NCBI RefSeq assembly: GCF_002159845.1
Contig: NZ_NFJK01000007.1
Span: 93,501-157,500 of the forward strand
Length of the DNA stretch: 64,000 nt
Direction of reading: 5' to 3'
Source of the DNA: Anaeromassilibacillus sp. An250
GTDB lineage: Bacteria > Bacillota > Clostridia > Oscillospirales > Acutalibacteraceae
The notes under the pieces were generated by a model. That model worked only from the letters and a program-made list of their open reading frames with translations. It made no database searches and had not been told where the DNA came from. Position 1 is the first letter of the stretch. Every line of letters begins with the position of its first letter. The position numbers and the translations under genes were made by a program. This document shows positions 34,354-42,743 of the stretch, in pieces.

Positions 34354-35532
34354 TTATTTGTGATAGGTTTCTACAATGTCCGTTACAGCTGCGATAACAT
34401 AATCCACCTGCTCGTCCGTCATCGTGGGATAGAGCGGGAGGGAGATGATCCGTTCGAAATGCTTCTGCGCCATCGGGAAGTCGCTGTCCACAAAGCCGAA
34501 ACGCTTCTGATAAGCCGACATGTTGTGTACCGGGATAAAATGCACGCTTGTGCCGACGTTGCGCTCGTTGAGTTCCACGATGAATTGGTCGCGGTCGATG
34601 GTCAGCAACTCCGGTACAATGCGGAGCACATAGAGGTGCCAGCAGTGGGTGGTATAATCCGGGACAAACGGCGGGTCCAATGCGTCGATCTTCCCGAACG
34701 CCTCCTGATATTTGGCGGCAATCTTCAGGCGGGCGGCCTGCATTTCCTCCAAACGGGAGAGCTGAACCAGACCCAGGGCCGCCTGAATATCAAACATGTT
34801 GTACTTGAAGCCGGGTTCTGCAATATCGTATTTCCAGGAGCCGCCTTTTGCATAGCGGTTCCAGGCGTTGTGGCTCATCCCCTGGCCGGAGAGGATCCGT
34901 GCGCGCGCGTCGATCTCGTCGTCGTCGGTGACCAGCATACCGCCGTCGCCCGTGCAGAGGTTTTTCGTGGCATAAAAACTGTAGGAGGCCGCGCCCTGCA
35001 GTTTGTTGCCGATCAGACGGCCCTTGTAGCGGCTCCACAGCGCATGCGCCGCATCTTCGCTCACAAACAGGCCGTGCTTGTCCGCAATCGCATAGATGCG
35101 GTCCAGGTCGCAGACTTGGCCGCTGTAATGGACGGGAACGATGGCCTTTGTCCGGGAGGTAATCTTTTTCTCGATCTCATCCGGGTCGATGCAGCCGGTT
35201 CGGTAGTCGATGTCGGCAAATACAGGCGTTGCTCCTGTATGGATGATGGTGCTTGCGGTGGAGGCGAACGTCATCGGGGTGGTGATGACCTCGTCGCCGG
35301 GGCCAATCCCCTTTGCAAGCAACGCAATGTGAAGCGCCGCCGTGCAGGAGTTCATGGCGACAGCGTGTTTTGCGCCGAGATAACCGGCGAATTCCTGCTC
35401 AAACCGGTTGGTGCGGGGGCCTTTGGCGACCCAGCCGGATTTCAACGTTTCCACGACCTCGTTGATTTCTGCGTCGGTGATGTCCGGTACATTATAGGGG
35501 ATAAAGTCGTCCCTTCTCTGAAAATCACTCAT
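34354..35532 (-). CDS. DegT/DnrJ/EryC1/StrS family nucleotide-sugar aminotransferase
   Basis: A 392-residue PLP-dependent aminotransferase acting on keto-sugar nucleotides. Features: FIPYNVPDITDAEINEVVETLKSGW at the start, NSCTAALHIALLAKGIGPGDEV near 57, VSEDAAHAL (PLP ring Asp) near 163, and the PLP lysine in FYATKNLCTGDGGML near 190. It is closer to the ArnB/PseC-like type that makes 4-amino sugars than to the second DegT gene at 36432. Start ATG 35532 with AGAGG upstream. It is transcribed away from the Wbp-type operon from a back-to-back promoter. It may add a second amino sugar to the same glycan, which is inference. Confidence 0.92.
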   Translation of the reverse strand: MSDFQRRDDFIPYNVPDITDAEINEVVETLKSGWVAKGPRTNRFEQEFAGYLGAKHAVAMNSCTAALHIALLAKGIGPGDEVITTPMTFASTASTIIHTGATPVFADIDYRTGCIDPDEIEKKITSRTKAIVPVHYSGQVCDLDRIYAIADKHGLFVSEDAAHALWSRYKGRLIGNKLQGAASYSFYATKNLCTGDGGMLVTDDDEIDARARILSGQGMSHNAWNRYAKGGSWKYDIAEPGFKYNMFDIQAALGLVQLSRLEEMQAARLKIAAKYQEAFGKIDALDPPFVPDYTTHCWHLYVLRIVPELLTIDRDQFIVELNERNVGTSVHFIPVHNMSAYQKRFGFVDSDFPMAQKHFERIISLPLYPTMTDEQVDYVIAAVTDIVETYHK

Positions 35533-35680
35533 GAATCGATTGCCTCTTTTTCTCACAAAATATGGGCATACCGTCTGGCGTGCAGTCCGCTGTGGTTTTC
35601 CCTGCAAATTTGCGGGGAACCACACCGCCACACTGCGTATTTTACGCCCAATATGCGGTTTTACTAATAATTACGTGTAA

Positions 35681-35709
35681 ATCATAATACGATTGATACC
35701 TATTGTCAA
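35681..35709 (-). promoter_or_regulatory. Promoter of the 34354-35532 aminotransferase gene
   Basis: Minus strand TTGACA (35704-35709), 17-base spacer, TATGAT (35681-35686). Confidence 0.8.
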
Positions 35710-35730
35710 CACTAATTGCATGGCGAAAGA

Positions 35731-35759
35731 TTGACTAAAAAGGGCCTTCGAGATATAAT
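35731..35759 (+). promoter_or_regulatory. Promoter of the Wbp-type operon
   Basis: TTGACT (35731-35736), 17-base spacer, TATAAT (35754-35759), near-consensus. The two promoters are back to back with about 21 bases between the -35 boxes. The remainder of the 305-base gap (35533-35837) shows nothing else. Confidence 0.85.
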
Positions 35760-35837
35760 GTTAGGGAATAAATGGCGGGAAGAATCGGGTAAAATAGGAA
35801 AAAACGGCGGGTTCTTTCTGCTGAAAAGGAATGGGGC

Positions 35838-36431
35838 TTGTTCGTGGAGAATACCGCAAACGACACATTTTTTGTTCACCCGAGCGCATGTGTGGACGAG
35901 AACGTCCAGATCGGGGAAGGGACAAAGATTTGGCACTTCTGCCACATCAGCCAGGACGCCTCCATCGGAGAACATTGCTCAGTGGGGCAGAACGTCTTTG
36001 TTGCGCCTGGGGTGAAGATCGGGAACTTTTGCAAGATTCAGAACAATGTCTCCGTATACGACGGGGTGGAGCTGGGCGACTATGTGTTCTGCGGGCCGTC
36101 CATGGTTTTTACCAATGTGCAGCGGCCGCGCTGCAAGTATCCGCAGGCGGGACATCAGTTCTATCTCAAGACGCCGGTATGCGAAGGCGCCAGCATCGGT
36201 GCAAATGCAACCATCGTGTGCGGACACCGCATCGGCCGGCATGCGTTTATTGCAGCCGGAAGCGTGGTCACAAAGGATGTGCCCGATCATGCCATCATGA
36301 TGGGCGTCCCGGCCAGACAGCGCGGATGGGCCTGCGAATGTGGGGAAACGCTGGATGAAGCGCTCCGTTGCCCCAAGTGCGGCAGAAAGTATCGCCAAGG
36401 TCCGGACGGCCTTGAGGAGGTAACCGAATAA
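35838..36431 (+). CDS. wbpD: WbpD-like UDP-amino-sugar N-acetyltransferase (left-handed beta helix)
   Basis: Predicted to acetylate the 3-amino group of UDP-GlcNAc(3NH2)A using acetyl-CoA. 197 residues, mostly hexapeptide repeats forming a left-handed beta helix: FVHPSACVDENVQIGEGTKI, QDASIGEHCSVGQNVFVAPG, GASIGANATIVCGHRIG. The C-terminus is a small zinc ribbon (CECGETLDEALRCPKCGRKY). Start is TTG 35838, behind AAAGGA. GTG 35844 is an alternative. It ends on the base before the next start. Context (wbpE, A, B, I all follow) makes the WbpD call firm. Confidence 0.88.
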   Translation: MFVENTANDTFFVHPSACVDENVQIGEGTKIWHFCHISQDASIGEHCSVGQNVFVAPGVKIGNFCKIQNNVSVYDGVELGDYVFCGPSMVFTNVQRPRCKYPQAGHQFYLKTPVCEGASIGANATIVCGHRIGRHAFIAAGSVVTKDVPDHAIMMGVPARQRGWACECGETLDEALRCPKCGRKYRQGPDGLEEVTE

Positions 36432-37559
36432 ATGCAGAAGATTGTTTTTAACGATTTGGAAGCGCAATATGCGCATTTAAAAAAAGAGATTGACGCGGGG
36501 ATCGCTTCGGTGATCGAAGGCTGTCACTTCATTTCCGGGCCGCAGGTGGAAGAGTTGGAAAAAGCGCTCTGCGCCTATACCGGCCGGAAATACTGCGTAA
36601 CGGTTTCCAGCGGGACGGACGCCCTGCTGATGCCGCTGATGGCTTGGGGCATCCACGAGGGCGACGCGGTGTTTGTGCCGGGCTTTACCTTCTTCGCTAC
36701 GGCGGAAGTGGTCAGCCTGACCGGGGCGACGCCGGTGTTCTGCGATATTGATCCGCATACGTTCAACATGGACCCCAATTCCCTGAGCGAGCAGATTGAG
36801 CGCGTGCTCCGGGAGGGAAAGCTCACGCCAAAGGCGGTCATCCCAGTGGACCTCTTTGGCCAACCGGCGGAGTTTCCCAAGATTGAAGAGATCTGCCGGG
36901 AACACCACCTTCTGGTGATGGAGGACGCCGCGCAGGGCTTTGGCGGCGCGATCGACGGGAAGCGCGCATGCTGCTTCGGCGACGTCTCCGCGACGAGCTT
37001 TTTCCCGGCGAAGGTGCTGGGCTGTTATGGCGACGGCGGGGCGATTTTTACCGACGATGAAGAGATGTACCAAAAGCTGGTTTCCATCCGCGTCCATGGA
37101 AAGGGCTCCTACAAATATGAAAATGTACGCCTCGGATTGAACGCCCGTCTGGATACCATGCAGGCAGCGATCCTGCTTCCAAAACTCCGCGCCTTGGACG
37201 GCGAAATCGAGGTGCGCAACCGGATGGCCGCGCGCTACTCCGAGAAGCTGGAGGGCGTGGTGGAGCCGCAGAAGGTTTTGGATGGATACTTCTCCAGCTG
37301 TGGGTATTATACGGCGCAGGCAAAGGATGGAGCGCACCGCGATGCAATCATGGCAGGGTTAAAGGAGAAGGGAATCCCGACGATGATCTATTATCCCATT
37401 CCGCTGCATTTGCAAAAGGTTTATGAATCCCTTGGATATCAGAAAGGCGATCTGCCGGTTTGCGAGGCTCTGTGTGAGCGCGTGTTCAGCCTGCCGATGC
37501 ATGGCTATCTGACGGAGGAGCAGGTCGACTTTATCTGTGATACGATCAAAAGTCTTTGA
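36432..37559 (+). CDS. wbpE: WbpE-like UDP-3-keto-sugar aminotransferase (DegT family)
   Basis: Transfers an amino group, usually from glutamate, to C3 of the UDP-3-keto-GlcNAcA made by WbpB. 375 residues with DegT features: SSGTDALLMPLMAWGIHEGD near 57, PGFTFFATAEVVSLTGATPVF, VMEDAAQGFGG (PLP ring Asp) near 162, and PLP lysine in FFPAKVLGCYGDGGA near 190. Directly abuts the WbpD gene. Its motif FTFFATAEV and the pathway neighbours place it with WbpE rather than the DegT gene on the other side of the promoter. Confidence 0.92.
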   Translation: MQKIVFNDLEAQYAHLKKEIDAGIASVIEGCHFISGPQVEELEKALCAYTGRKYCVTVSSGTDALLMPLMAWGIHEGDAVFVPGFTFFATAEVVSLTGATPVFCDIDPHTFNMDPNSLSEQIERVLREGKLTPKAVIPVDLFGQPAEFPKIEEICREHHLLVMEDAAQGFGGAIDGKRACCFGDVSATSFFPAKVLGCYGDGGAIFTDDEEMYQKLVSIRVHGKGSYKYENVRLGLNARLDTMQAAILLPKLRALDGEIEVRNRMAARYSEKLEGVVEPQKVLDGYFSSCGYYTAQAKDGAHRDAIMAGLKEKGIPTMIYYPIPLHLQKVYESLGYQKGDLPVCEALCERVFSLPMHGYLTEEQVDFICDTIKSL

Positions 37560-37597
37560 TAATATAGAAAGAATTTAAAATAAGGTAGGTATGAAAG

Positions 37598-38917
37598 ATG
37601 TCTGATGTAAAAAAGCAGCTGCTGGATAAAATTGCAAACAAGACCGCAGTGGTCGGTATTGTGGGCCTGGGCTATGTGGGCCTGCCTCTTGCGACGGAGT
37701 TCGCCAAGTCCGGCTACAAGACCATTGGCTTTGACGTACAAAGCAAGAAGGTAGATTTGGTCAATGCAGGACATAACTACATTGGAGACATCGTGGACGA
37801 TGTTTTCAAAGAGGTTGTGGAGTCCGGGAAGCTTTCCGCCACATCCGATTTCGCGTTTATCAAAGATGTGGACGCGGTTGCCATCTGTGTTCCGACCCCG
37901 TTGGACAAGTACCAGCAGCCGGACATCAGCTATGTAAAGGGTTCCACCGAGTCCGTTGCAAAATATTTGCATCCGGGCATGGTGGTCATCTTGGAATCCA
38001 CCACCTATCCCGGTACGACGGAAGAGCTCTTGAAGCCCATTTTGGAGGCCACCGGTTTGAAATGCACGGAGGACTTCTATCTGGCCTTCTCGCCGGAGCG
38101 CGTCGATCCCGGCAATAAGCAGTATAAGACGAAGAATACGCCGAAGGTCATCGGCGGCGTGGGACCGGATTCCACAGAGGTGGCGGCTACTTTGTACCGC
38201 AATGTCCTGGAGGGCGGCGTCTACGAGGTTTCTTCCCCGGCAGTTGCGGAGATGGAGAAGCTGCTGGAGAATACCTACCGCAATATCAACATCGGCCTGG
38301 CCAATGAGATGGCGATCATCTGCAACCGCATGGGGATCAATGTCTGGGAAGTGATCGACGCGGCAAAGACAAAGCCATATGGCTTCCAGGCGTTCTATCC
38401 GGGTCCGGGCCTCGGCGGGCACTGCATCCCGCTCGATCCGTTCTATCTGGCTTGGAAGGCGCGTGAATACGACTATCACACCCGTCTGATCGAGACGTCC
38501 GGTGAAATCAACACCGGCATGCCGGAGTATGTAGTGGATCGTGCGATGAAGGTCCTCAACAAGAATAAGATCGCCATGAACGGCGCAAAAGTGCTGGTCC
38601 TTGGCGTGGCTTATAAGTCGGACATCGACGACTATCGCGAGAGCCCGGCGCTGAATGTGATCGACCGCCTGAACGAGCAGGGCGCTGTTACGACGTTCTA
38701 TGATCCGTATATCCCGGAGTATAAGCACAAGGGCGTTGTGCATACGGGCGCCAAGGAGCTCACGGACGATATGCTGAAAGCGGCGGACATCGTGATTATT
38801 TGCACCGCGCATGCGTGCTTCGATTACGACCGCATTCAGAAGTGCAGCAAGGAAATTTTTGACACCCGCAATGCGATGAAGGATGTGAAGGACCGCTCCA
38901 ACATTGAGCTGCTGTAA
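37598..38917 (+). CDS. wbpA: WbpA-like UDP-N-acetyl-D-glucosamine 6-dehydrogenase
   Basis: Oxidises UDP-GlcNAc at C6 to UDP-GlcNAcA, using two NAD+. 439 residues. NAD-binding GIVGLGYVGLPLATEF near 19-34; middle domain FSPERVDPGN near 166; catalytic Cys near 275 in GPGLGGHCIPLDPFYLAWK; and the C-terminal LGVAYKSDIDDYRESPAL. The GGHCIPLDPFY sequence is typical of the UDP-GlcNAc/WbpA branch rather than UDP-glucose dehydrogenases. It is 38 bases after wbpE. An intrinsic terminator follows. Confidence 0.95.
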   Translation: MSDVKKQLLDKIANKTAVVGIVGLGYVGLPLATEFAKSGYKTIGFDVQSKKVDLVNAGHNYIGDIVDDVFKEVVESGKLSATSDFAFIKDVDAVAICVPTPLDKYQQPDISYVKGSTESVAKYLHPGMVVILESTTYPGTTEELLKPILEATGLKCTEDFYLAFSPERVDPGNKQYKTKNTPKVIGGVGPDSTEVAATLYRNVLEGGVYEVSSPAVAEMEKLLENTYRNINIGLANEMAIICNRMGINVWEVIDAAKTKPYGFQAFYPGPGLGGHCIPLDPFYLAWKAREYDYHTRLIETSGEINTGMPEYVVDRAMKVLNKNKIAMNGAKVLVLGVAYKSDIDDYRESPALNVIDRLNEQGAVTTFYDPYIPEYKHKGVVHTGAKELTDDMLKAADIVIICTAHACFDYDRIQKCSKEIFDTRNAMKDVKDRSNIELL

Positions 38918-38932
38918 GGTTTGACGATTGGC

Positions 38933-38967
38933 AAAATTCCCCCGTTTTCGCGACGGGGGAATTTTTT
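38933..38967 (+). terminator. Intrinsic terminator inside the Wbp-type operon
   Basis: A 13-bp stem (AAAATTCCCCCGT and complement) with T6 after the G-rich arm, 15 bases after wbpA and 85 bases before wbpB. It should cut transcription of wbpB, wbpI and the glycosyltransferase unless it is read through. I see no strong promoter between it and wbpB. Confidence 0.85.
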
Positions 38968-39050
38968 CCAACATGTGTTTAGAGGCTTTTAGAAGCGTTC
39001 TATGCAAAATTTCCGTTGTAACTACTGCGAATACGAGAGGATGGTATCAA

Positions 39051-40157
39051 ATGAATAAACTTCGCTTTGCCCTCATCGGCTGCGGCCGTATTTCGAAAAA
39101 TCATATTGTTGCTTCGGCTGAAAATAAAGACATCTGTGAATTGGTTGCCGTCTGCGACCCGGTGACGGAGCGCGCGGAACAGAAGGCAGCTCAGTACGAG
39201 GAATTGATGGGCGTGCGCCCTGCCGTCTATGCGGACTATAAAAAGATGCTGGAAGAGATGGAGATCGACTGCTGTGCGATTGCGACGGAGAGCGGATACC
39301 ATGCGGAGATCGCCCTCTACTGCATCCAGCACGGAAAGCATGTGTTGGTGGAAAAGCCTATGGCGCTCTCCACCGCTGATGCAGAAAAGATGATCGCGGA
39401 GGCAAAGGCGCACAAGGTCACCTTGGGCGTATGCCATCAGAACCGCTTTAACGCACCGATCCAGCAGCTGCACAAGGCGTTGGAGGACGGCCGTTTTGGA
39501 AAGCTGGTCAACGGCACAGCGCGCATCCTTTGGAACCGCACAATGCCGTACTATGAGCAGGCTCCGTGGCGTGGCACCTGGGCGCAGGACGGCGGTACGT
39601 TGATGAACCAGTGCATTCACAACATCGATTTGCTCCAGTGGAGCCTCGGCGGAGAGCCGGACACAGTCATGGCGATGACCGGCAATTTCCTGCGCGACAT
39701 CCAGGCGGAGGACTTCGGCGCGATTCTGATCCGCTTCAAGAACGGGGCCATTGGCATCGTGGAAGGGACCGCCTGCGTGTATCCGAAGAATTTGGAGGAG
39801 ACGCTTTCCATCTTCGGCGGGACCGGCACGGCGGTCATCGGCGGCCTTGCGGTCAACCGCGTGCAGACTTGGAACTTTGAAGAGCCCGCACCGCAGGACG
39901 ACGAAGTGGCGAAGATCAATGGGACGGACCCGAAGGACGTCTACGGCAGCGGCCATACGCCCCTGTATGCCAATTACATCCACGCCATTGAAAATGGGGT
40001 GGATCCGCTGGTGAGTGGTACGGAGGCGATCAAGGCGATGAAGATCATCCTGGCGGCCTATAAATCCCAAAAAACCGGCCAGCCGGTCAAATTCGATGAT
40101 TTGGAGTTTTCCACGCTGGATATGCAGGATTCCGACGTGCGTTGGCACAGGGGGTAA
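39051..40157 (+). CDS. wbpB: WbpB-like UDP-GlcNAcA 3-dehydrogenase (Gfo/Idh/MocA family)
   Basis: Oxidises C3 of UDP-GlcNAcA to the 3-keto sugar used by WbpE. 368 residues: Rossmann motif FALIGCGRISKNH near 6-18, VLVEKPMALSTADAEKMI (the EKP motif) near 98, and the DGGTLMNQCIHNIDLLQW catalytic segment with His near 190. Start ATG 39051 follows AGAGGATGG. Earlier frame is non-coding and includes the terminator. The NAD is thought to recycle with 2-oxoglutarate in Pseudomonas. wbpI starts 4 bases after the stop. Confidence 0.92.
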   Translation: MNKLRFALIGCGRISKNHIVASAENKDICELVAVCDPVTERAEQKAAQYEELMGVRPAVYADYKKMLEEMEIDCCAIATESGYHAEIALYCIQHGKHVLVEKPMALSTADAEKMIAEAKAHKVTLGVCHQNRFNAPIQQLHKALEDGRFGKLVNGTARILWNRTMPYYEQAPWRGTWAQDGGTLMNQCIHNIDLLQWSLGGEPDTVMAMTGNFLRDIQAEDFGAILIRFKNGAIGIVEGTACVYPKNLEETLSIFGGTGTAVIGGLAVNRVQTWNFEEPAPQDDEVAKINGTDPKDVYGSGHTPLYANYIHAIENGVDPLVSGTEAIKAMKIILAAYKSQKTGQPVKFDDLEFSTLDMQDSDVRWHRG

Positions 40158-40160
40158 ACC

Positions 40161-41243
40161 ATGAAAGTAATCACGGTAGTCGGCGCACGCCCGCAGTTTA
40201 TCAAAGCGGCGGTGGTTTCGGAGGCCTTAAAGGGCGTGTGTGAAGAAAAGATCGTGCATACCGGCCAGCACTATGACGCCAACATGTCCGATGTGTTTTT
40301 TGAAGAGCTTGGAATCCCGAAGCCCGTTTATAATTTGGGCGTCGGTTCCGGAACACACGGCCACCAGACCGGCGAAATGCTGATGAAGATCGAAGACGTT
40401 CTGCTTGCGGAAAAGCCGGATGTGCTTTTGGTGTATGGCGATACCAATTCGACAATCGCGGGCGCGTTGGCGGCTTCCAAACTGCACATCCCGGTGGCCC
40501 ATGTGGAAGCGGGCTTGCGTTCGTACAACATGCGGATGCCGGAAGAGCAGAACCGCGTATTGACCGACCATATTTCCCACTGGCTGTTCTGCCCCACGCA
40601 GACCGCTGTGGATAATTTGAAAAAAGAGGGTATTGTGCAGGGGGTTCAGCTCACAGGCGACGTGATGCTGGATTCGGTGCTGCACTTCCTCGAGGTGGCG
40701 CGCCGTAACCCGCAAAAGACAGCGATCTTTGAAGCGCTTGGCATTGCGCCCAAGCAGTACCGCCTGGCCACGCTGCACCGCGCAGAGACCACGGACGGCG
40801 GCCTGGAGGCGATTGTGCGCATCTTCCGGGCGTTTGAGCAGCTTCCCCAGCGGGTGGTGATCCCGATCCATCCGCGCACACGCAAGCTGGCGGAACAGGC
40901 GATTGCCCAGGAAGGGTTCCACAACATTCAGCTGATCGACCCGGTCGGCTATTTGGAGATGCTCCTGTTGACCTCCAACGCCTGCCAGGTATTGACCGAT
41001 TCCGGCGGCCTGCAAAAGGAAGCCTGGTTTATGGAGGTCCCGTGCATCACCCTGCGCAAGGAGACGGAATGGGTGGAGACGCTGGACGGAAACTGGAATG
41101 TGCTCGCAGATCTGACCACGGAGGATATTTTGCAAAAGGCGCTGCACACGGTGCCCGACCCAGCGGCGCGCGGGAAGCTGCCGTTTGGCGATGGGAAGGC
41201 CAGCCAGAAAATCGCAGAGGCATTGAAAAGAGAGACGGAGTGA
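40161..41243 (+). CDS. wbpI: WbpI-like UDP-GlcNAc(3NAc)A 2-epimerase (WecB family)
   Basis: A 360-residue non-hydrolysing UDP-sugar 2-epimerase. Features: VVGARPQFIKAAVVSEAL near 6, HTGQHYDANMSDVFFEELGI near 33, VYGDTNSTIAGALAA near 93, HVEAGLRSYNMRMPEEQNR near 113, TDSGGLQKEA near 274. The family includes WecB (UDP-GlcNAc to UDP-ManNAc) and WbpI (UDP-GlcNAc3NAcA to UDP-ManNAc3NAcA). The HTGQHYDANMSDVFFEELGIPKP form and the WbpA/B/E/D neighbours favour WbpI. If it is WecB instead, the pathway product would differ. Confidence 0.88.
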   Translation: MKVITVVGARPQFIKAAVVSEALKGVCEEKIVHTGQHYDANMSDVFFEELGIPKPVYNLGVGSGTHGHQTGEMLMKIEDVLLAEKPDVLLVYGDTNSTIAGALAASKLHIPVAHVEAGLRSYNMRMPEEQNRVLTDHISHWLFCPTQTAVDNLKKEGIVQGVQLTGDVMLDSVLHFLEVARRNPQKTAIFEALGIAPKQYRLATLHRAETTDGGLEAIVRIFRAFEQLPQRVVIPIHPRTRKLAEQAIAQEGFHNIQLIDPVGYLEMLLLTSNACQVLTDSGGLQKEAWFMEVPCITLRKETEWVETLDGNWNVLADLTTEDILQKALHTVPDPAARGKLPFGDGKASQKIAEALKRETE

Positions 41244-41250
41244 GTTTCAT

Positions 41251-42498
41251 TTGAATATCGTCTATATCAACCATTATGCCGGTTCCGATAAACACGGCAT
41301 GGAATACCGGCCGTATTTTATGGCGAAGCGCTGGGTGGAGGCCGGGCACAATGTCACCATTGTGGCGAGCTCCTATTCCCATCTGCGCACGAAGAATCCC
41401 GATATGCGCGGGCAAGCGACCATGGAGGAGATGCACGGCGGCATCCGGTATTTTTGGATTGCGGGGCCTTCCTACCAGGGAAACGGATTGGGGCGCATAA
41501 AAAATATGCTCTCCTTCCTCCACGGGCTGAAAAAATACCGCAAACAGATCGCGGCGCAGGGCAAGCCCGATGCGGTGATCGCCTCCTCGACATATCCGCT
41601 GGATATTTATCCCGCCCGCAAGATCGCGAAGGAGTCCGGCGCCCTGCTGATCTACGAGGTGCACGACCTTTGGCCGCTCAGCCCCATCGAGCTCGGCGGG
41701 ATGAGCCCGCACCATCCCTATATTGTCCTGATGCAGATGGCGGAGAATTACTGCTATAAACATAGCGACTATGTGGTGTCCCTGCTGCCGTGCGCGGAAG
41801 GCCATATGAAGGAGCATGGCCTTGCCAACGGAAAGTTTGTGTATATCCCCAACGGGATCGTAAAAGAGGATTGGGAGAAAGCGCCGGGGAATCCTCCGGT
41901 TTATGCGGACAAACTTGGACAGTACCACCGCGACGGTTGGTTCCTGATCGGCTATACCGGCGCCCACGGGATTGCCAATGGGTTGGACAGCTTTGTGGAG
42001 GCAGGGAAAGCCCTTCAAGGAAAGAAGATCAAACTCATCCTGGTAGGGCAGGGTCCGGAACGCGACCGCCTAATCCAGAAGGTTAAAGACCTTCACCTCG
42101 AAGAAAATGTGGAGTTGTTGCCGGCGGTCAAGCGCGATGCAGTGCCGGAGCTTTTGGCGCAGTTTGACGCCCTGTATGTGGGGTTGCAGCGGCAGCCGCT
42201 GTTCCGCTTTGGCGTGAGCCCCAACAAGCTTATGGATTATATGATGGCGGGGAAGCCGGTCATCTTTGCCATAGACGCGGGCAACGATATGGTGGCGGAT
42301 GCTTCGTGCGGAATTTCCATTGAACCGGAAAACAGTGCGGCGATTGCAAAGGCGGCCATCCAGCTTGCGGAGACGCCGCAGGACCAGCTCCAGAAGATGG
42401 GGGCGCGGGGCAAAGCGTACATTTTGGAACACCACGAATACGGTGTTTTGGCAAAACAATTTTTGGACGTCTTCTCTTTGCCAAAGAGGGAGAAGTGA
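41251..42498 (+). CDS. Glycosyltransferase family 4 (WbuB-like)
   Basis: A 415-residue GT-B fold glycosyltransferase: N-terminal acceptor domain (IVYINHYAGSDKHGMEYRP, YEVHDLWPLSPIELGG near 135) and C-terminal nucleotide-sugar domain (IGYTGAHGIANGLDSF near 232, FRFGVSPNKLMDYMMAGKPV near 316 with the E/N-rich donor-binding region). It resembles WbuB/WcaI-type transferases. Being last in the operon, it probably moves the ManNAc3NAcA unit onto a lipid-linked or wall glycan. The acceptor is unknown. Start is TTG 41251 behind GGAGTGA. Confidence 0.85.
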   Translation: MNIVYINHYAGSDKHGMEYRPYFMAKRWVEAGHNVTIVASSYSHLRTKNPDMRGQATMEEMHGGIRYFWIAGPSYQGNGLGRIKNMLSFLHGLKKYRKQIAAQGKPDAVIASSTYPLDIYPARKIAKESGALLIYEVHDLWPLSPIELGGMSPHHPYIVLMQMAENYCYKHSDYVVSLLPCAEGHMKEHGLANGKFVYIPNGIVKEDWEKAPGNPPVYADKLGQYHRDGWFLIGYTGAHGIANGLDSFVEAGKALQGKKIKLILVGQGPERDRLIQKVKDLHLEENVELLPAVKRDAVPELLAQFDALYVGLQRQPLFRFGVSPNKLMDYMMAGKPVIFAIDAGNDMVADASCGISIEPENSAAIAKAAIQLAETPQDQLQKMGARGKAYILEHHEYGVLAKQFLDVFSLPKREK

Positions 42499-42509
42499 GT
42501 TTTATCCGA

Positions 42510-42548
42510 AGCAGGCAGGGCTTTCAGGCTTTCTGCCTGCTGTTTTGT
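42510..42548 (+). terminator. Intrinsic terminator of the Wbp-type operon
   Basis: 9-bp stem (AGCAGGCAG/CTGCCTGCT) followed by GTTTTGTC. Confidence 0.7.
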
Positions 42549-42638
42549 CCTTGCAGGCATTTGTACAGGGAACGATACGGCGGTCTAGGTACAACGGGTC
42601 GTAATAGGAAAAAAATTGTAAAAATTTTAGAGCGCCCC

Positions 42639-42700
42639 TTTACAAATGGAAATCCTTGTGCTATGATTATATTCAATAATAGGAATTGTTATCAATTATT
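42639..42700 (+). promoter_or_regulatory. perR-rbr promoter with a Fur/PerR-like palindrome
   Basis: TTTACA (42639-42644), 17-base spacer, TATGAT (42662-42667). Just downstream 42675-42700 is an A/T palindrome (AATAAT ... ATTATT with inner AATTG-TTAT-CAATT), like a Fur-family box. It fits autoregulation. Confidence 0.55.
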
Positions 42701-42743
42701 AACCTGTTACATTCTGGCACAGAAGGAAGGTGCAGATGCCTCA

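Noticed and set aside
34312..35667. Plus-strand open frame of 451 codons opposite the DegT gene
   Set aside because: Antisense shadow that starts in the pdxT terminator. The minus-strand protein has clear PLP motifs.
37505..39007. Minus-strand open frame of 500 codons opposite wbpA
   Set aside because: Antisense to a conserved dehydrogenase, covers a terminator, and has no recognisable motif or ribosome site.
39000..40148. Minus-strand open frame opposite wbpB
   Set aside because: Antisense to a clear Gfo/Idh/MocA protein, with no motif of its own.
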